This document shows positions 61,672 through 64,000 of a DNA stretch of 64,000 bases, piece after piece (the first letter of the stretch is position 1; each line of letters begins with the position of its first letter). The notes below the pieces were generated by a model. The model saw only the letters and a program-made list of their open reading frames with translations. It did not search any database and had not been told where the DNA came from. Origin of the DNA: Flavobacterium microcysteis (GTDB lineage: Bacteria; Bacteroidota; Bacteroidia; Flavobacteriales; Flavobacteriaceae); contig NZ_VFJE01000048.1 of assembly GCF_006385255.1 (NCBI RefSeq), positions 42,917-106,916 of the forward strand, written 5' to 3'. The translations under genes and the position numbers were made by a program.

Positions 61672-63618
61672 TTAAACTCCAAATGTTTTTAATGTCTTTT
61701 TTATTTCTTCATCGACAATAGCAGCGAATTCTTCAATTGTAACGCTGATATTTCCTTTGCCTTCTTGTCCGTGACGACGTACGGAAACAGTTCCGTTTTT
61801 CTCTTCTTCTTCACCAACAATTAGCATGAACGGGTATTTTTGAACTTCAGCTTCCCTGATTTTCTTACCGATTGTTTCGTTTCTATTATCAATTAGGGCG
61901 CGAATTTCGTGATTTTCTAGCAAATCTAAAACTTTTTTCGCATAATTTTCATATTTCTCGCTCAAAGACAATATAATAGCCTGTTCTGGCATAAGCCAGA
62001 TAGGGAAATTTCCAGCCGTATGTTCCAGTAGAATAGCAATGAATCGTTCCATTGATCCGAATGGCGCTCTGTGAATCATTACCGGACGGTGCAATTCGTT
62101 GTCTGAACCTTTATAAGTCAAGTCAAAACGCTCTGGAAGATTGTAGTCTACCTGGATAGTTCCTAATTGCCATTGTCTTCCCAAAGCATCTTTCACCATG
62201 AAATCCAACTTAGGGCCATAGAAAGCCGCTTCGCCATATTCAACAACGGTATTCAGTCCTTTGTCTCTTGCAGCATTGATAATTGCGTTTTCTGCTTTTT
62301 CCCAATTTTCATCTGTACCTATATATTTAGCTCTATTTTCCTGGTCTCTTAAGGAAATCTGAGCTGTAAAGTTTTCAAATCCTAATGAACCAAAAACATA
62401 AAGTACCAGGTCAATTACCTTTTTGAATTCTTCATCCAATTGCTCTGGAGTACAGAAAATATGCGCATCATCCTGAGTAAATCCACGAACACGAGTTAAT
62501 CCGTGAAGCTCCCCAGACTGTTCATATCTATATACTGTACCAAACTCTGCATAACGTTTCGGTAAGTCTTTGTATGACCAAGGTCTTGTGTTGAAGATTT
62601 CGCAGTGGTGAGGACAGTTCATCGGTTTTAATAAAAATTCCTCACCTTCAGCAGGAGTATGGATTGGCTGGAAACTATCAGCGCCATACTTTTCATAGTG
62701 GCCAGAAGTCACATACAATTCTTTTTGTCCAATATGAGGCGTTACAACTTGCTCGTAACCTGCTTTCTTTTGTGCTTTTTTCAAGAACTGCTCTAATCGA
62801 TCTCTCAAAGCTGCGCCTTTTGGTAACCATAGCGGAAGACCTTGTCCTACTTTTTGTGAAAAAGCAAACAGTTCCAGTTCTTTTCCTAATTTTCTATGGT
62901 CACGCCTTTTGGCTTCCTCTAGTAACTCAAGATAATCAGTCAGATCTTTCTGTTTAGGGAATGAAATTCCGTAAACACGAGTCAACTGTTTGTTCTTTTC
63001 GTCACCTCTCCAATAGGCTCCGGCAATGCTCATGATTTTCATGGCTTTGATGATTCCTGTATTTGGGATATGTCCACCTCGGCATAAATCGCTGAAAGTC
63101 GCATGGTCGCAGAATGTAATCGTTCCGTCTTCAAGATTTTGGATCAATTCTGTTTTGTATTCGTTGTCCTTATATATAGCCAATGCTTCTGCTTTTGAAA
63201 CAGAACGCATTTTGAACTCATGCTTTTCGCGGGAAATCTCAAGAACACGATCCTCGATTCTTTTGAAATCGGCATCTGTAATCTTTTGGTCTCCAAAATC
63301 TACATCATAATAAAATCCATTATCGATTGCAGGTCCTAAAGTTAGTTTGATTCCAGGGAATAACTCTTCTAAGGCTTGAGCCATAACGTGGGATGTAGAA
63401 TGCCAGAAAGCTTTTTTACCTTCTATATCATTCCATGTATATAATATGAGTGACCCGTCCGTCGTCAGAGATGTCGTCGTTTCAACAGCAGTTCCGTTAA
63501 AAGAGGCAGAAATAACATTTCTGGCTAATCCTTCACTGATGCTTTTAGCAACATCCATAGGAGTTACACCTTGTGCAAACTCCTTAACTGACCCATCGGG
63601 TAACGTAATCTTTATCAT
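61672..63618 (-). CDS. thrS: Threonyl-tRNA synthetase
   Basis: The 648-residue enzyme joins Thr to tRNA-Thr. It has an N-terminal TGS domain (about 1-60), an editing domain ([20 protein letters not shown], about 85-110), catalytic motifs with zinc Cys in [10 protein letters not shown] and [12 protein letters not shown], and the C-terminal anticodon domain from about 540. It is first in the operon with infC, rpmI and rplT, and its promoter lies just upstream. Confidence 0.98.
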   Translation of the reverse strand: MIKITLPDGSVKEFAQGVTPMDVAKSISEGLARNVISASFNGTAVETTTSLTTDGSLILYTWNDIEGKKAFWHSTSHVMAQALEELFPGIKLTLGPAIDNGFYYDVDFGDQKITDADFKRIEDRVLEISREKHEFKMRSVSKAEALAIYKDNEYKTELIQNLEDGTITFCDHATFSDLCRGGHIPNTGIIKAMKIMSIAGAYWRGDEKNKQLTRVYGISFPKQKDLTDYLELLEEAKRRDHRKLGKELELFAFSQKVGQGLPLWLPKGAALRDRLEQFLKKAQKKAGYEQVVTPHIGQKELYVTSGHYEKYGADSFQPIHTPAEGEEFLLKPMNCPHHCEIFNTRPWSYKDLPKRYAEFGTVYRYEQSGELHGLTRVRGFTQDDAHIFCTPEQLDEEFKKVIDLVLYVFGSLGFENFTAQISLRDQENRAKYIGTDENWEKAENAIINAARDKGLNTVVEYGEAAFYGPKLDFMVKDALGRQWQLGTIQVDYNLPERFDLTYKGSDNELHRPVMIHRAPFGSMERFIAILLEHTAGNFPIWLMPEQAIILSLSEKYENYAKKVLDLLENHEIRALIDNRNETIGKKIREAEVQKYPFMLIVGEEEEKNGTVSVRRHGQEGKGNISVTIEEFAAIVDEEIKKTLKTFGV

Positions 63619-63638
63619 CGTATAAAATTTATGTCCGG

Positions 63639-63669
63639 CAAATATAGAAGATTCTCAAAATACATACAA
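63639..63669 (-). promoter_or_regulatory. thrS operon promoter
   Basis: On the minus strand TTG (63667-63669), a 20-base spacer and TATATTTG (63639-63646) fit the consensus. It lies 20 bases upstream of the thrS ATG. No T-box or other leader structure was seen, since there is no room for one. Confidence 0.7.
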
Positions 63670-63852
63670 TATATATATGTATATATAAACAGATAATAAT
63701 ATGCTTTTTGAATTTAGCCTATATATAGGATAGTAAATAGGTTTGTTTGGGATTGTCTGGAGATGATGAAAAAAAGTTTTAGACTCAAAAAATTGTATAG
63801 CAGCAAGTTAGCTTTAAAGTTAAGAAAACTTCAAAAAAAAGTTACCATAAAG

Positions 63853-63997
63853 TTTGCGAAAGCGGAAAAAGGTGCTACATTTGCACCCGCAATAAAGGCG
63901 AAGTTCATAGGTAAATACTGACAGGAAGCGGATTTTGAAGGGGGATAAAAATTTCCAAAAATAAATTTGCGAGAATCAAAAAGGTTTTTTACTTTTG
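63853..63997 (+). promoter_or_regulatory. Tandem strong promoters, probably of an rRNA or tRNA operon beyond the window
   Basis: Two promoters occur: TTTG (63853-63856), 19 bases, TACATTTG (63876-63883); and TTTG (63966-63969), 20 bases, TACTTTTG (63990-63997). They share TTTGCGA...AAAAAGG...TTTGCAC across their length, so they are copies of one unit. Tandem promoters of this kind typically precede rRNA operons in Flavobacterium. They point right, out of the window. No rRNA is visible in the window. Confidence 0.65.
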
Positions 63998-64000
63998 CAC

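Noticed and set aside
1..64000. CRISPR array, transposase, integrase, prophage or classical riboswitch
   Set aside because: No regular spaced repeats, no IS or phage genes and no recognisable riboswitch core were found when reading both strands.

Overview
The window looks like the chromosome of a Flavobacteriaceae bacterium, most likely Flavobacterium. The evidence is the AT-rich sequence, -7 elements of the Bacteroidetes type TAnnTTTG, a SusC/SusD pair, type IX secretion (T9SS) sorting domains, DUF4252 and DUF4421 proteins, split transketolase subunits, and a zeaxanthin-type crt cluster. No transposase, integrase, prophage or CRISPR array was seen.

Layout, left to right. 1-3.7 kb: the 5' part of an S41 protease lipoprotein, divergent from a sigma / single-TM protein / three DUF4252 operon. 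3.7-7.5 kb: carotenoid genes crtZ, crtB, crtI and a MerR regulator that carries both cobalamin-binding motifs. Matching palindromes overlap the -7 elements of crtI and of the regulator, which suggests B12- and perhaps light-dependent control. 7.6-12.5 kb: a SusC/SusD nutrient-uptake pair preceded by a separately terminated, cysteine-rich 59-residue peptide gene. 12.6-35.6 kb: an accessory stretch of regulators (Lrp, ArsR, HxlR, LuxR, AraC), transporters, secreted and lipoproteins, a SUKH-like protein, PAP2, a CrtI-like oxidoreductase, DyP peroxidase, two interspersed palindromic repeats and decayed gene remnants.

35.7-50.7 kb: mostly housekeeping. It holds tRNA-Leu(GAG) and two identical tRNA-Lys(TTT), aroK, a PRTase, an S4 protein, a calcium-repeat FKBP, split transketolase, an M50-TPR fusion, tgt without the usual zinc cysteines, an LptF/G permease, accA, dnaB and glsA. 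50.7-54.4 kb: two tandem T9SS beta-propeller paralogues. 54.4-59.1 kb: a full cyanophycin cycle, with cphA divergent from cphB and an isoaspartyl peptidase. 59.1-63.7 kb: an AhpD-like protein, a Crp-family regulator, and the thrS-infC-rpmI-rplT operon, in which infC appears to start at AUA. The right edge carries two near-identical strong promoters pointing out of the window, as expected before an rRNA or tRNA operon.

Most notable leads: the Cys-rich peptide upstream of SusC/D; the CarH-like regulator with operators on its own and the crtI promoter; the AUA start of infC; the zinc-less Tgt; a G.U-rich plus-strand hairpin ahead of a bacteriocin-like lipoprotein pair; and decayed ORFs recognisable only by hand translation.
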